DNA from: Phytohabitans aurantiacus
GTDB taxonomy: Bacteria > Actinomycetota > Actinomycetes > Mycobacteriales > Micromonosporaceae
Length of the DNA: 64,000 nt
Direction: 5' to 3'
Assembly (NCBI RefSeq): GCF_027923225.1
Contig: NZ_BSDI01000032.1
Span: 62,001-126,000, forward strand
The notes below the pieces were generated by a model that was given only the letters and a program-made list of their open reading frames with translations, ran no database searches and was not told the origin of the DNA. The position numbers and the translations under genes were made by a program. Shown piece after piece: positions 44,643 through 52,829 of the stretch; positions within the stretch are counted from its first letter, which is position 1, and each line of letters opens with the position of its first letter.

Positions 44643-44732
44643 ATGGCGAGCAAGCCAAAGCCGGAGACGACTGAAGAGGCCCGCGAGCAGGCTCGCCGCG
44701 CTCTTCAGACGTCGATGGACACCCGTCAGTAA
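44643..44732 (+). CDS. Small 29-residue protein
   Basis: This short frame reads MASKPKPETTEEAREQARR then ALQTSMDTRQ and stops with TAA. It is highly charged and helical. An AAGGA about 10 nt before the ATG makes translation plausible. The gap from 44405 to 44642 also holds a GC-rich inverted repeat (GGGCCGG/CCCGGCC). I do not know a family for it; amino-acid bias typical of real genes (third-position GC) is present but the length limits confidence. Confidence 0.45.
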   Translation: MASKPKPETTEEAREQARRALQTSMDTRQ

Positions 44733-44774
44733 GTCTCCCCGCCCCGTTGCCCCGCCCTGTCACCATGCCGGGGT

Positions 44775-45203
44775 ATGAGAGTCCACGGCCCTGATGGGCG
44801 CCGTTGGTGGGTCGGGCGTCGCTGGCTTCCCTGGCGCCCCAGGGCCCGCAAGATCGATCGCGAGTTCCACGACTTCGCGACCGTTGGCGCTGACGAGCCG
44901 ATCTCGTTCCTGATTGGCCTTGGCCTGACGGTCGCGTTGCTGCTCGTGCCGATCGTCCTCGTGGGCGTGATTCTCGTCGCCGAATGGTTGATCCTGCTGC
45001 TTCTGTTGCCCCTGGCGACGCTTGTGCGGATCGCCTTCGGCATGCCCTGGACGGTGGTCGCGCGCTCCCGCGCTCCGTACGCCCGCTACGCCGGCCGGGC
45101 ACACGGCTGGGGTGAGTCGCGGGCGCTCATCGACTCGGTGGCCGAGGAGATCGCCCGCGACGGGGCACCTCGCACGATGGAGCGCCTCAGCGCTGCTCGG
45201 TGA
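44775..45203 (+). CDS. Hypothetical membrane protein
   Basis: This 142-residue protein has a basic N-terminus rich in Trp/Arg (WWVGRRWLPWRPRARKID), two long hydrophobic helices (FLIGLGLTVALLLVPIVLVGVILV and WLILLLLLPLATLVRIAF) and a soluble C-terminal part containing VARSRAPYARYAGRAHGW and a helix. No named family is recognised. Its 3' end overlaps the convergent pRiA4b gene by 17 nt. It may be an envelope protein of unknown role. Confidence 0.7.
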   Translation: MRVHGPDGRRWWVGRRWLPWRPRARKIDREFHDFATVGADEPISFLIGLGLTVALLLVPIVLVGVILVAEWLILLLLLPLATLVRIAFGMPWTVVARSRAPYARYAGRAHGWGESRALIDSVAEEIARDGAPRTMERLSAAR

Positions 45204-46662
45204 GGGCGCTGGTCACCTTGGCCGCGTCGAAGCGGGCCGGATCGAAGTCGGCCGGGTCGTCGAAACCCATCCACTCCATCGCGGTTTCGTGGTCGTCGTG
45301 AGTGGGATCGGCGAGCGCTTCCATCAGGCCCTCGTATCCCCACACCCCGCCGCAGTCGTCGGGCGGCGCCGCACGCCGGCCGCCCGTGCACCGCGGGTAG
45401 ACGGCGCCGCGCTTGGGCTCGCCGAGCTTCTCGACCAGGATCTCGTGTTCCCAGTTGTCGCCGAAGTCGTACGTGTACGTGATTTCGCTGCCCGCGCCGG
45501 GCGCCACCTGCTCCAGCGTGACCCGGCTCTCCGCCTGGTGGCCGAGCTCGACGTCGGGCGTGCCGAACTGGCCGTACGGGGTGTCGAAGACGTGCATGTG
45601 GCTGTCGTCCCAGTCGAACGCGATCTGAAGCACATCGTGGAGCACGGGGAGGCTGATGTCGCCCGGCACCTCCAGCCGGCGCCAGATCGGCGGCCGCGCG
45701 CCGCTCAGGGTCACCTTGATCTGGTAGATCGGCGCTGGACCCATGGACTTCTTGCGCTTCGTGGGCAGCTTGGCCACGCGTGAGCGGCTCGCACCGCGCC
45801 CAATCCCTTGACCGCCGTGCGGCGCGGGCGGCTTCGTGGGCGCGGGGAGTGCGCTCATCCGCTTCCGCACGAGCGTGGCCATGGGCAGGTACCCGGGGCC
45901 GTCCTCGTCGTACAGGGGCTCGTCCTCGTCGATACCGTTTTCGGCGTCGTGTACCGCGCGAGCGTCCAGGGCCGTTTCGACCCGCCAGCGGAACTCCGCC
46001 GGATCCAGGGCTTCGGGGGACCGGCGGCTGCCCGCCTGCGCCGCCTTGAGTACGACGGGGATCTGATCGGGGTCGAGCAGCAGGATGTCGGCGGCCGCGC
46101 CGCAGTCCTCCTCGTCGACCATGACGATCAGGCCGTGTGCGTGCCCCGAGCGGTGGAAGGTGCAGGACAGCAAGGACGCGGTGCCTGACTTGTCCGCAAG
46201 GCTCTTGTAGTCGGTGGCCGTCACCGGTGCGTTGATCTCGTCGGCCCACGGCGGTGGCGTGACGCCGGCTGTTCGCATCTGGTCGGCGCCTGCCATGGCG
46301 GACTCGGCCAGCGAGTCCTGTGCCACGGCGGCGAATGCCAGCAGCAAGGCCAGTGCTTCGCGGGACCCACGCTCCGCGATCTTCAAGATGATCTCGTGCG
46401 CCGCCTCACCCAGGTCTTCGGCGGCGACCGCGAACGTGGCGGTCATGATCGCGCCCAGCAGTTCCGCCGCGATCGGGTCTTCCTCGTCGAGGAGGCTGGC
46501 CGCGGTGCCGACCATGTCGTCGATCATCTGATCCGGGTCGACATCTTCGCCGCTGCAGGCCGGGCAATCGCAGTCCTCGGCGGGTGGGGCGATGACGGCG
46601 AGTGGCTCGGAGCGGCCGGTCGACCTCTTGCCGCGCTTGCGGCCGCGGCTCACAGGGCTCAT
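45187..46662 (-). CDS. pRiA4b ORF-3 family protein with N-terminal Cys motif
   Basis: This 491-residue protein has a C-terminal plasmid pRiA4b ORF-3-like domain of about 170 residues: YQIKVTLSGARPPIWRRLEV, FDWDDSHMHVFDTPYGQF, YTYDFGDNWEHEI and CTGGRRAAPPDDCGGVWGYE. The N-terminal part begins with SRGRKRGKR, then a CDCPACSG metal-type motif and a helical region of unknown function. The ORF-3 domain occurs in plasmids and mobile elements but also widely in chromosomes. Start ATG at 46662 is preferred to 46701. It overlaps the convergent membrane-protein gene. Confidence 0.85.
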   Translation of the reverse strand: MSPVSRGRKRGKRSTGRSEPLAVIAPPAEDCDCPACSGEDVDPDQMIDDMVGTAASLLDEEDPIAAELLGAIMTATFAVAAEDLGEAAHEIILKIAERGSREALALLLAFAAVAQDSLAESAMAGADQMRTAGVTPPPWADEINAPVTATDYKSLADKSGTASLLSCTFHRSGHAHGLIVMVDEEDCGAAADILLLDPDQIPVVLKAAQAGSRRSPEALDPAEFRWRVETALDARAVHDAENGIDEDEPLYDEDGPGYLPMATLVRKRMSALPAPTKPPAPHGGQGIGRGASRSRVAKLPTKRKKSMGPAPIYQIKVTLSGARPPIWRRLEVPGDISLPVLHDVLQIAFDWDDSHMHVFDTPYGQFGTPDVELGHQAESRVTLEQVAPGAGSEITYTYDFGDNWEHEILVEKLGEPKRGAVYPRCTGGRRAAPPDDCGGVWGYEGLMEALADPTHDDHETAMEWMGFDDPADFDPARFDAAKVTSALTEQR

Positions 46663-46766
46663 TCGCCACAGTGTGCCCGATACGCGTGCGCCGCCTGACA
46701 AGGGGACGGTGGTAAGTATCCAACGGGCTTGTGGTCATTACCTGAGCGATGCCAGGATGGCGAGCG

Positions 46767-48068
46767 ATGTCCGAGTACTCCCTGCGTCGCGTCGCGAGCC
46801 TCGCGCTGCCCGCGCTCGTGGTGCTCGCCGCCGAGCCGCTGTACGTGCTCGTGGACACGGCGGTCGTCGGTCACCTCGGCAGGCTGCCGCTGGCGGCGCT
46901 CGCCATCGGGGGCACCGTCATGTCGGTCGCCGCGTGGCTCGGCGCGATCATGGCGTACGGCACCACCGGGCGGGCCGCTCGCCGGTACGGCTCGGGCGAT
47001 CGCGCCGCGGCGGTGGCCGAAGGGGTACAGGCGTCGTGGCTGGCGCTGGGAGCGGGCGTCGCTCTGGCGGTGGCCATGCAGGTGGCGGCCGGGCCGCTGG
47101 CCAGTACCCTCGCCGGAGCTGAATCCGACGTTGCTGGCGCGGCCGCGCAATGGTTGCGGATCGCGGCGCTGGGCGCCCCTGGTCTGCTCCTCGCCGCCGC
47201 GGGCAACGGCTGGATGCGCGGGGTGCAGGACACCCGCCGCCCGCTGCGCTACGTGCTCGGTGCCAACGTGCTCTCGGCCGCGCTGTGCCCGGTGCTCGTG
47301 TATCCGCTGGGCATGGGCCTGCACGGGTCGGCGGTCGCCAACGCGGTCGCGCAGACCGTGTCCGGTGTGCTGTTCGTGCGGGCGATCGTCGTCGAGGGGG
47401 TGCCGCTGCGGCCGCAGCCCGCGATGATGCGCCAGCAGGTGATGCTCGGGCGCGACCTGCTGATCAGGGGCGCGGCGTTTCAGGCCAGCTTCCTGTCGGC
47501 CACCGCTGTCGCGGCGCGCTTCGGCACCGCCGTGGTGGCCGCTCACCAGATCACTCTCCAGCTGTGGTTCTTCTGCGCGCTCGCCCTGGACGCGGTCGCC
47601 ATCGCCGCTCAGTCGCTGGTCGGCGCAGCCCTCGGCGCCGGACAGGAGGCCGAAGCGCGCGACCTGGGACGCCGGATCGCGGTGATGGGCGGCGTCTGCG
47701 GGGTCGGGTTCGCGATCCTGGTCGGGGCGGGTGCTGGTGTGGTGCCAGGATGGTTCAGCTCCGACCCGGCCGTGCACGAGCAGGCGATGGTCGCGTGGCC
47801 GTGGTTCGTGGGGCTGCTGCCGCTCGCGGGCGTCGTGTACGCGCTCGACGGCGTGCTGATCGGCGCCGGCGACGCCCGATTCCTACGCAACGCGACGATC
47901 GTGGCGGCCGTGGGTGGGTTCCTGCCGGCGATCTGGCTGGCGTACGCGCTGGAGGCTGGCCTTGGCGGGATCTGGGCTGGGTTGGCGCTCTTCATCGTGC
48001 TCCGCCTGGCCACCCTCCTCACCCGCCTCCGCTCCGGCGCCTGGGCAATAGCAGGCGCCGTCCGCTGA
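46767..48068 (+). CDS. MATE family efflux transporter (DinF-like)
   Basis: This 433-residue MATE exporter has about 12 membrane helices and the family pattern of VDTAVVGHLGRLPLAALAIGG and FGTAVVAAHQITLQLWFF. MATE proteins export drugs and cations with Na+ or H+ exchange. Homologues (dinF-like) sit between nrnA and truB in other actinobacteria, as here. The ATG at 46767 with AGGA upstream gives the conserved start SEYSLRRVASLALPAL. Substrate cannot be read from sequence. Confidence 0.93.
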   Translation: MSEYSLRRVASLALPALVVLAAEPLYVLVDTAVVGHLGRLPLAALAIGGTVMSVAAWLGAIMAYGTTGRAARRYGSGDRAAAVAEGVQASWLALGAGVALAVAMQVAAGPLASTLAGAESDVAGAAAQWLRIAALGAPGLLLAAAGNGWMRGVQDTRRPLRYVLGANVLSAALCPVLVYPLGMGLHGSAVANAVAQTVSGVLFVRAIVVEGVPLRPQPAMMRQQVMLGRDLLIRGAAFQASFLSATAVAARFGTAVVAAHQITLQLWFFCALALDAVAIAAQSLVGAALGAGQEAEARDLGRRIAVMGGVCGVGFAILVGAGAGVVPGWFSSDPAVHEQAMVAWPWFVGLLPLAGVVYALDGVLIGAGDARFLRNATIVAAVGGFLPAIWLAYALEAGLGGIWAGLALFIVLRLATLLTRLRSGAWAIAGAVR

Positions 48069-48079
48069 ACCCGCCTTTC

Positions 48080-48418
48080 TCAGGCCAGGACGTACGACTC
48101 GTCGCCGAAATCGGCCACGATCTTCAGCTTGCCGCCCAACGCCTGCACGTAGGCGGCGAGGGTGTCGACCTCGCTCCGCGAGATCTGGCCTTTTTCGATG
48201 CGCGACACCCGGGCCTGGGTGACTCCCATCGCCTTGGCCACTTCGACCTGCGTCGTGCGCTGGCGGCGGCGAACCTCGGCCAGCCGGTAGGCGCGTGACT
48301 CGGCGATCAGCCGCTGCGCGCCCTCGCCGATCTCCTCCAGCTCGGCCTCGGTGAAGCCGAGCTCGGCCTTCATGTCACCCCATGTCCGGGCGTCCGGATC
48401 CCGCAGGTGGTCGTTCAT
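48080..48418 (-). CDS. XRE family antitoxin (HigA-like)
   Basis: This 112-residue protein has a C-terminal helix-turn-helix (TTQVEVAKAMGVTQARVSRIEKGQ) preceded by a helical N-terminal extension (DMKAELGFTEAELEEIGEG) typical of HigA-type antitoxins. It follows the toxin gene and overlaps it by 44 nt, the toxin-first HigBA order. It should neutralise the toxin and repress the operon. Confidence 0.9.
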   Translation of the reverse strand: MNDHLRDPDARTWGDMKAELGFTEAELEEIGEGAQRLIAESRAYRLAEVRRRQRTTQVEVAKAMGVTQARVSRIEKGQISRSEVDTLAAYVQALGGKLKIVADFGDESYVLA

Positions 48419-48785
48419 CTGCCCCTCCCTCCATCCGCTTCAGATGTTCCGCGTACGCCGCCTCGGCCAGCGGTATCGCGCTGCGATACCAGCTGCGCCA
48501 CTTTCCGGCCTTGTCGCCGCCGACCAGGATTACCGCGTGTCGTTCCGGGTCGAAGACGAACAGCAACCGGACCTTGCTTGCCCCCGAGGAGCCGGGCCGG
48601 AGCTCCTTGAGGTTTGACAGCGACGAACCCGTCACGCTGTCGACCAGCGGGCGTCCCAACGCCGGGCCTTCGATGCTGAGCGCTTCGAGAGCCTGGCTGA
48701 CGAGTTGGAGCGTCCGGCGGTCGGTGCGGCGTAGCGAATGCAGCCACGAGCGCGCCGGTTCTACGACGACGATGAGCCAACTCAT
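48375..48785 (-). CDS. RelE/HigB-type toxin (type II, phage-derived Gp49-like)
   Basis: This 136-residue protein is a HigB-like RNase toxin: RRTDRRTLQLVSQALEALSIEGPALGRPLVDSV, then NLKELRPGSSGASKVRLLFVFDPERHAVILVGGDK and a C-terminal basic helix WRSWYRSAIPLAEAAYAEHLKRM. These match the HigB/Gp49 fold that cleaves mRNA on ribosomes. It leads the toxin-antitoxin operon. Start ATG at 48785 with GAGGTGAGG upstream, and TATAGT at 48806-48811 as likely -10. Confidence 0.9.
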   Translation of the reverse strand: MSWLIVVVEPARSWLHSLRRTDRRTLQLVSQALEALSIEGPALGRPLVDSVTGSSLSNLKELRPGSSGASKVRLLFVFDPERHAVILVGGDKAGKWRSWYRSAIPLAEAAYAEHLKRMEGGADERPPAGSGRPDMG

Positions 48786-48805
48786 TCGCGATCCTCACCT
48801 CTCTC

Positions 48806-48811
48806 ACTATA
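48806..48811 (-). promoter_or_regulatory. Likely -10 element of the HigBA-like operon
   Basis: Read on the minus strand, TATAGT lies 20 nt upstream of the toxin ATG and matches the actinobacterial -10 pattern TANNNT. A GAGGTGAGG ribosome site follows. The truB gene diverges from this 87-bp gap. Confidence 0.45.
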
Positions 48812-48872
48812 ACGCTGACAGCATATGTTGCCTAGGTTGTTGTTCGCTGTCCCGGTCTGAGAGGGTGAGGGG

Positions 48873-49748
48873 GTGAGTGATGGGCTTGTGGTGGTGGACA
48901 AGGCGCCGGGGATGACGTCGCACGATGTGGTGGCGCGGGTGCGGCGGTTGGCGCGGACGCGGCGGGTCGGGCATGGGGGGACGCTCGACCCGATGGCCAC
49001 GGGCGTGCTCGTGATCGGGGTTGGCCGGGCGACGCGGCTGCTCACCTACGTGATCGGGTCGGCGAAGGGGTACGCGGCGACGATCCGGCTCGGGCAGAGC
49101 ACGGTCACGGACGACGCCGAGGGCGAGGTGGTCGCGACCGCGCCGGCCGGTCACGTCACCGATGATGCGGTACGTGAAGGGCTTGCCGCCCTCACCGGTG
49201 AGATCGACCAGGTGCCCAGCGCCGTGAGCGCGATCAAGATCGACGGCAAGCGGGCCTACAAGCGGGTACGCGAGGGGGAGCAGGTCGAGCTTGCCGCGCG
49301 CCGGGTCACGGTGTCGCGCCTCGACGTGCTGGCGATCCGGCGAGCCGGGGAGACCGTTGACGTCGACGTCGATCTGGAGTGCTCGTCGGGCACCTACGTG
49401 CGCGCGATCGCCCGCGACCTCGGTGCCGCGCTGGGCGTCGGCGGGCACCTGACCGCGCTGCGGCGTACGACGGTTGGTGGCTTCACGCTGGCCGAGGCGT
49501 CCACGTTGGACGAGTTGGAGAAGGTCGCGCCCGACGTGGTCAACCTGCCGCTCGCCGGTGCGGCACGGCGGTTCTTCGCCACCCGCGAGGCCGACCCTGT
49601 CGAGGCGAAGACGCTGTCGCACGGCGGTCCACTATCGACGGTCGGCATCGACGGGCCGTACGCGGTGTTCGCCCCGGACGGCGGTCTCCTGGCGGTGGTG
49701 AGCGAGCGGGACGGGAAGGCCCGGCCCGAGGTGGTCTTCACCGGGTAG
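48873..49748 (+). CDS. truB: tRNA pseudouridine(55) synthase TruB
   Basis: TruB makes pseudouridine 55 in the T arm of tRNA. This 291-residue protein opens LVVVDKAPGMTSHDVVARVRR and has the catalytic motif GHGGTLDPMATGVL with Asp39 and later CSSGTYVRAIARDLG. The start is GTG at 48873 with a GAGGGGG ribosome site. Its last 11 nt overlap the stop of the convergent NACHT gene. In many relatives ribF follows directly; here a 3-kb antisense gene intervenes. Confidence 0.95.
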   Translation: MSDGLVVVDKAPGMTSHDVVARVRRLARTRRVGHGGTLDPMATGVLVIGVGRATRLLTYVIGSAKGYAATIRLGQSTVTDDAEGEVVATAPAGHVTDDAVREGLAALTGEIDQVPSAVSAIKIDGKRAYKRVREGEQVELAARRVTVSRLDVLAIRRAGETVDVDVDLECSSGTYVRAIARDLGAALGVGGHLTALRRTTVGGFTLAEASTLDELEKVAPDVVNLPLAGAARRFFATREADPVEAKTLSHGGPLSTVGIDGPYAVFAPDGGLLAVVSERDGKARPEVVFTG

Positions 49749-52700
49749 TGGGGCTGTCGTCCCAGGCACTGCGCACTGTGCTGCCCTCGCCGAGGTCGTT
49801 TTCGCCGAGCACCCGCGCCTGCCGCCGGTACACGTTGACGATCACCCCGGCGACCCCGGCCAGCGGCCCCAGGTCGAGCGGGTCACGCCCGTGGTGGTGC
49901 AGCTCGATCATCGGTACCTCGGTGCCGGCGAGCGCCGACAGATCGGGCGGCTCTCCAAAGTGGACACACAGGTGCTCCAGGGCGGGCGCCACCGGCAGCT
50001 CCAGGGTGGTGCCCATCCCCTCGACGGTGAGGTCGAGCCGCGTCAGCCGCGGCAGCCGCACCTGTGCCAGCGGCGCCATGTCGCCCGCCCGGTACAGCGA
50101 CAGCCGCCGCAGGCGCGGCCACTCCAGGGTGCCGGTCCGGTAGAACGGCCCCGCCTCCATGCCCAGGATCGACAGGTCGAGCTCGGCCAGCAACTGACCG
50201 TTGGACACCTCGCCGCGCACGTCGAGCTGCGTGAGCTGCGGCATGCGCGCGATCGGCGCGAGATCGAGCGTGCGGCTGGCAGAGGTGACGCGAAGGCTGT
50301 CGAGGGCACAGCTCGCGAGCGGGCCGGCGTCGGCGCAGTTGGACACCGACAGGTGCCGCAGGCTGGTCAGGTCTCGCACGAACCCGAGGTCGACCGGTTC
50401 CAGGTCGAGCGACGACACCGTCAGGTACCGGAGCCGGCGCAGGTGCCGCAGCGTGGGCAGCAGGCCGCGGTCGTCGACCACCAGCTCACCGGCGCGCAGC
50501 GGCGAATCGCGGAGCACGATCCGGGCGTAGTCATCGGGGTCGAAGCGCGGCCACGCCTGGGTCAGGGCGTCGACGACGGCGAGCCGGGAGTCGCCGCCCA
50601 GCCTGGCGAGCAGCGGGAGCGCGGCGGGATCGGCGGTCGCCGCGGCGGCTTTGACGGTGAGGACCCGCGCGTACTCGTTGGGCGGGACGGGCGCCGCGAT
50701 CAGCAGGTCGAGTGCGAACGGTCCGGCCCGGCCCAGCGCCATGGCCGCGGCCTCCGTGCGTGGCGGGAGAAGGTTGACGGTGGCCTTCCGGATCGCCGCT
50801 TCCAGCTCGGGTCCGCGCTCCGGTGAGGTCTCCAGGCAGGCCAGGGCGATCAACCGCAGCAGGTCGCGGTGTGTGCGATCGGTGTCGGCGGCGCCGCGGT
50901 CGAGCAGCCCGTACAGCAGGGTGTCGCGGGCGCTCGCGCTGGCGTGGCCGGCGGCCATCACCACCACCTCGTGCCACGCGGGCAGGTGCGCGTGCGCCGT
51001 CAGCACCCCGAAGTCGCCCTCGTCGACCGCCTGCTTGGCGGCCAGGTACTCCTGGAAGGAGCGGTGCACGAAGTCGACCCGCTCGGCGACCTGCTCCCTG
51101 AGCAGGCCGCTGCGTTCGAGCAGTACCCGATAAACCTGATCCGGCGCGGCCGTGACCTGCGGCATGGCCCGGAGTTTCGCGGCGATCCGGCCGACCGCGT
51201 CGGCGCGGGCGGCGTCGGACCACCCGTTGCGGATCAGCCAGTACGCGAGGTCGCACAGCAGCAGCGTCTGCTCGGTGCGGCCGAGCGCGGGCCGCGCGTC
51301 GATGCGGCGTTCGCGGTCGCGGCGCTCCAGCAGCATGTGCAGCGCCACCTCGTACAGCTCCATGCGGTTGCCGGGGAGCTGGCCGCGCCGGTCCCGGTGC
51401 AGGGCGCAGAGCAGCGCGCACAGCAGCGGGTACCCGGCGAGCTGGCGCAGGTGGCGGTGCTGGTCCAGGGCGGCGAGCAGGCGGCGTTCCTGCTCGGTGA
51501 CCTCGTCGCGGTCGGGCTCGGTGCGGCAGCCGCTGCGCATCGCCTCGTGCCAGCGGCCCACGAAGATCCGCACCTGTGCGGGCGTCATCGGCTCCAGCTC
51601 GGCCGGGAGGAAGCCGTCGTTGTCGAGCCAGTCGTGCGGCGCCGCGGCCGGGCGGGACGTGACCACGTACCGAGCGTGCGGGAACGCGTCGATCAGGTCG
51701 CGCAGCCACCGGCGCACCTCGTCACGCCGCTCCTCGGCCAGCTCGTCGACGCCGTCGACGAGCACGATCGCCCCACCCCGCGTCCGGAGCTGGCGCTGCA
51801 CCCAGCCGGGCGGCATCTCCTCGGCGATGTGCCGGCCCACCTCGTTGAGGAAGTCTTCGGGTGCGGGCAGAGTCGCGGTGGCGTACCGGCGCAGCGGCAG
51901 GAAGAAGGGCACCGCGCCGCCGTCCGCGTCCCGCGCGGCCCGCACCGCGATCCAGTGCAGCAGCGTCGTCTTGCCGATGCCGGCCTGGCCGCGTACGAAG
52001 ATCCGGTCGGAGCGGGCCAGCACGCGCTCCACGGGAGCCGCGCCCTCGACGGCCTCGCGCGCGGTCAGGCTCAGATAGGCGACGGAGAGCGGGTACCGCC
52101 GGCTGGACTCGCTGAGCGTCGCGCCGAAGAACTCGACCCGGTCGAGCCGGTTGGCGACGAGCTGGCGATAGTCGCGTTCGAAATCCTCGACGCCGCGGCG
52201 CTCGGGCAGCCGCGCCAGCACTTCCGCCACGTCGTCGATGATCTGGCGATCGCGGCGCAGCAGCTCGGCCAGGCCCGCGATGCCGGCGCCGGGCAGCGTG
52301 CGGGCCACCTCGATCGTGTACGCCGAGCACTCCCGCAGCACCAGGTCGTAGAGCCGGACACCACCGTCGCCGAGCCCCGCGCGCGCCGTGCGGTCCGGGT
52401 CCTGCGAGCGCAGGTACCGGTCGAGGTAACCGGCGTCCAGATCCTGCTTGAACAGGTCGTCTTCGGTGAGGGTGGCCGCCTCGAAGGTGTCACGCACGGC
52501 GTCGACCGCGGCCCGCCGCTCGTGCTCCGGCAGGTCGCCGAACTCCCGCTCCACCAGCGGCTGCACCCGGTCGGCGACGAGGTCGGCGGTCTCGTCCCGT
52601 ACCCGCTGGAGCCGGCGCCGTTCGCGCTCGCTGGTGAGCTTCTGCGCGGCCAGGTCGATCGCGCTGCCGCCGACCTCGGAAACGAGCTTCGCGTCGCCGA

Positions 52701-52770
52701 ACCAGACACCGAACGCCGCTCTCACCACCGCCGCGCCGAGTGTGATCGCGGCCACCTCAAGCCCTGGCAC
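49738..52770 (-). CDS. NACHT-type NTPase with C-terminal leucine-rich-like region (NLR-like)
   Basis: This 1010-residue protein has an N-terminal helical domain (about residues 1-240) resembling N-terminal helical domains of actinobacterial NACHT proteins. The NACHT NTPase has Walker A GQAGIGKT (261-268), Walker B IVLVDGVDELAE (335-346, with the NACHT DGxDE form) and an Arg-finger region VVTSRPAA. Winged-helix and superhelical parts follow. The C-terminal region from about 760 contains leucine-rich repeat-like units (LRHLRRLRYLTVSSLDL, LTSLRHLSVSNC and others). It resembles bacterial NLR-like (bNACHT/Avs-type) defence proteins. It lies antisense between truB and ribF, an insertion into the core operon. 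Confidence 0.88.
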   Translation of the reverse strand: MPGLEVAAITLGAAVVRAAFGVWFGDAKLVSEVGGSAIDLAAQKLTSERERRRLQRVRDETADLVADRVQPLVEREFGDLPEHERRAAVDAVRDTFEAATLTEDDLFKQDLDAGYLDRYLRSQDPDRTARAGLGDGGVRLYDLVLRECSAYTIEVARTLPGAGIAGLAELLRRDRQIIDDVAEVLARLPERRGVEDFERDYRQLVANRLDRVEFFGATLSESSRRYPLSVAYLSLTAREAVEGAAPVERVLARSDRIFVRGQAGIGKTTLLHWIAVRAARDADGGAVPFFLPLRRYATATLPAPEDFLNEVGRHIAEEMPPGWVQRQLRTRGGAIVLVDGVDELAEERRDEVRRWLRDLIDAFPHARYVVTSRPAAAPHDWLDNDGFLPAELEPMTPAQVRIFVGRWHEAMRSGCRTEPDRDEVTEQERRLLAALDQHRHLRQLAGYPLLCALLCALHRDRRGQLPGNRMELYEVALHMLLERRDRERRIDARPALGRTEQTLLLCDLAYWLIRNGWSDAARADAVGRIAAKLRAMPQVTAAPDQVYRVLLERSGLLREQVAERVDFVHRSFQEYLAAKQAVDEGDFGVLTAHAHLPAWHEVVVMAAGHASASARDTLLYGLLDRGAADTDRTHRDLLRLIALACLETSPERGPELEAAIRKATVNLLPPRTEAAAMALGRAGPFALDLLIAAPVPPNEYARVLTVKAAAATADPAALPLLARLGGDSRLAVVDALTQAWPRFDPDDYARIVLRDSPLRAGELVVDDRGLLPTLRHLRRLRYLTVSSLDLEPVDLGFVRDLTSLRHLSVSNCADAGPLASCALDSLRVTSASRTLDLAPIARMPQLTQLDVRGEVSNGQLLAELDLSILGMEAGPFYRTGTLEWPRLRRLSLYRAGDMAPLAQVRLPRLTRLDLTVEGMGTTLELPVAPALEHLCVHFGEPPDLSALAGTEVPMIELHHHGRDPLDLGPLAGVAGVIVNVYRRQARVLGENDLGEGSTVRSAWDDSPTTR

Positions 52771-52829
52771 GCGCCGAGGATGTCACACGCGGGCAAGGCT
52801 CACCTCCCCCGCGGCCTAAGCTGGGCGGC

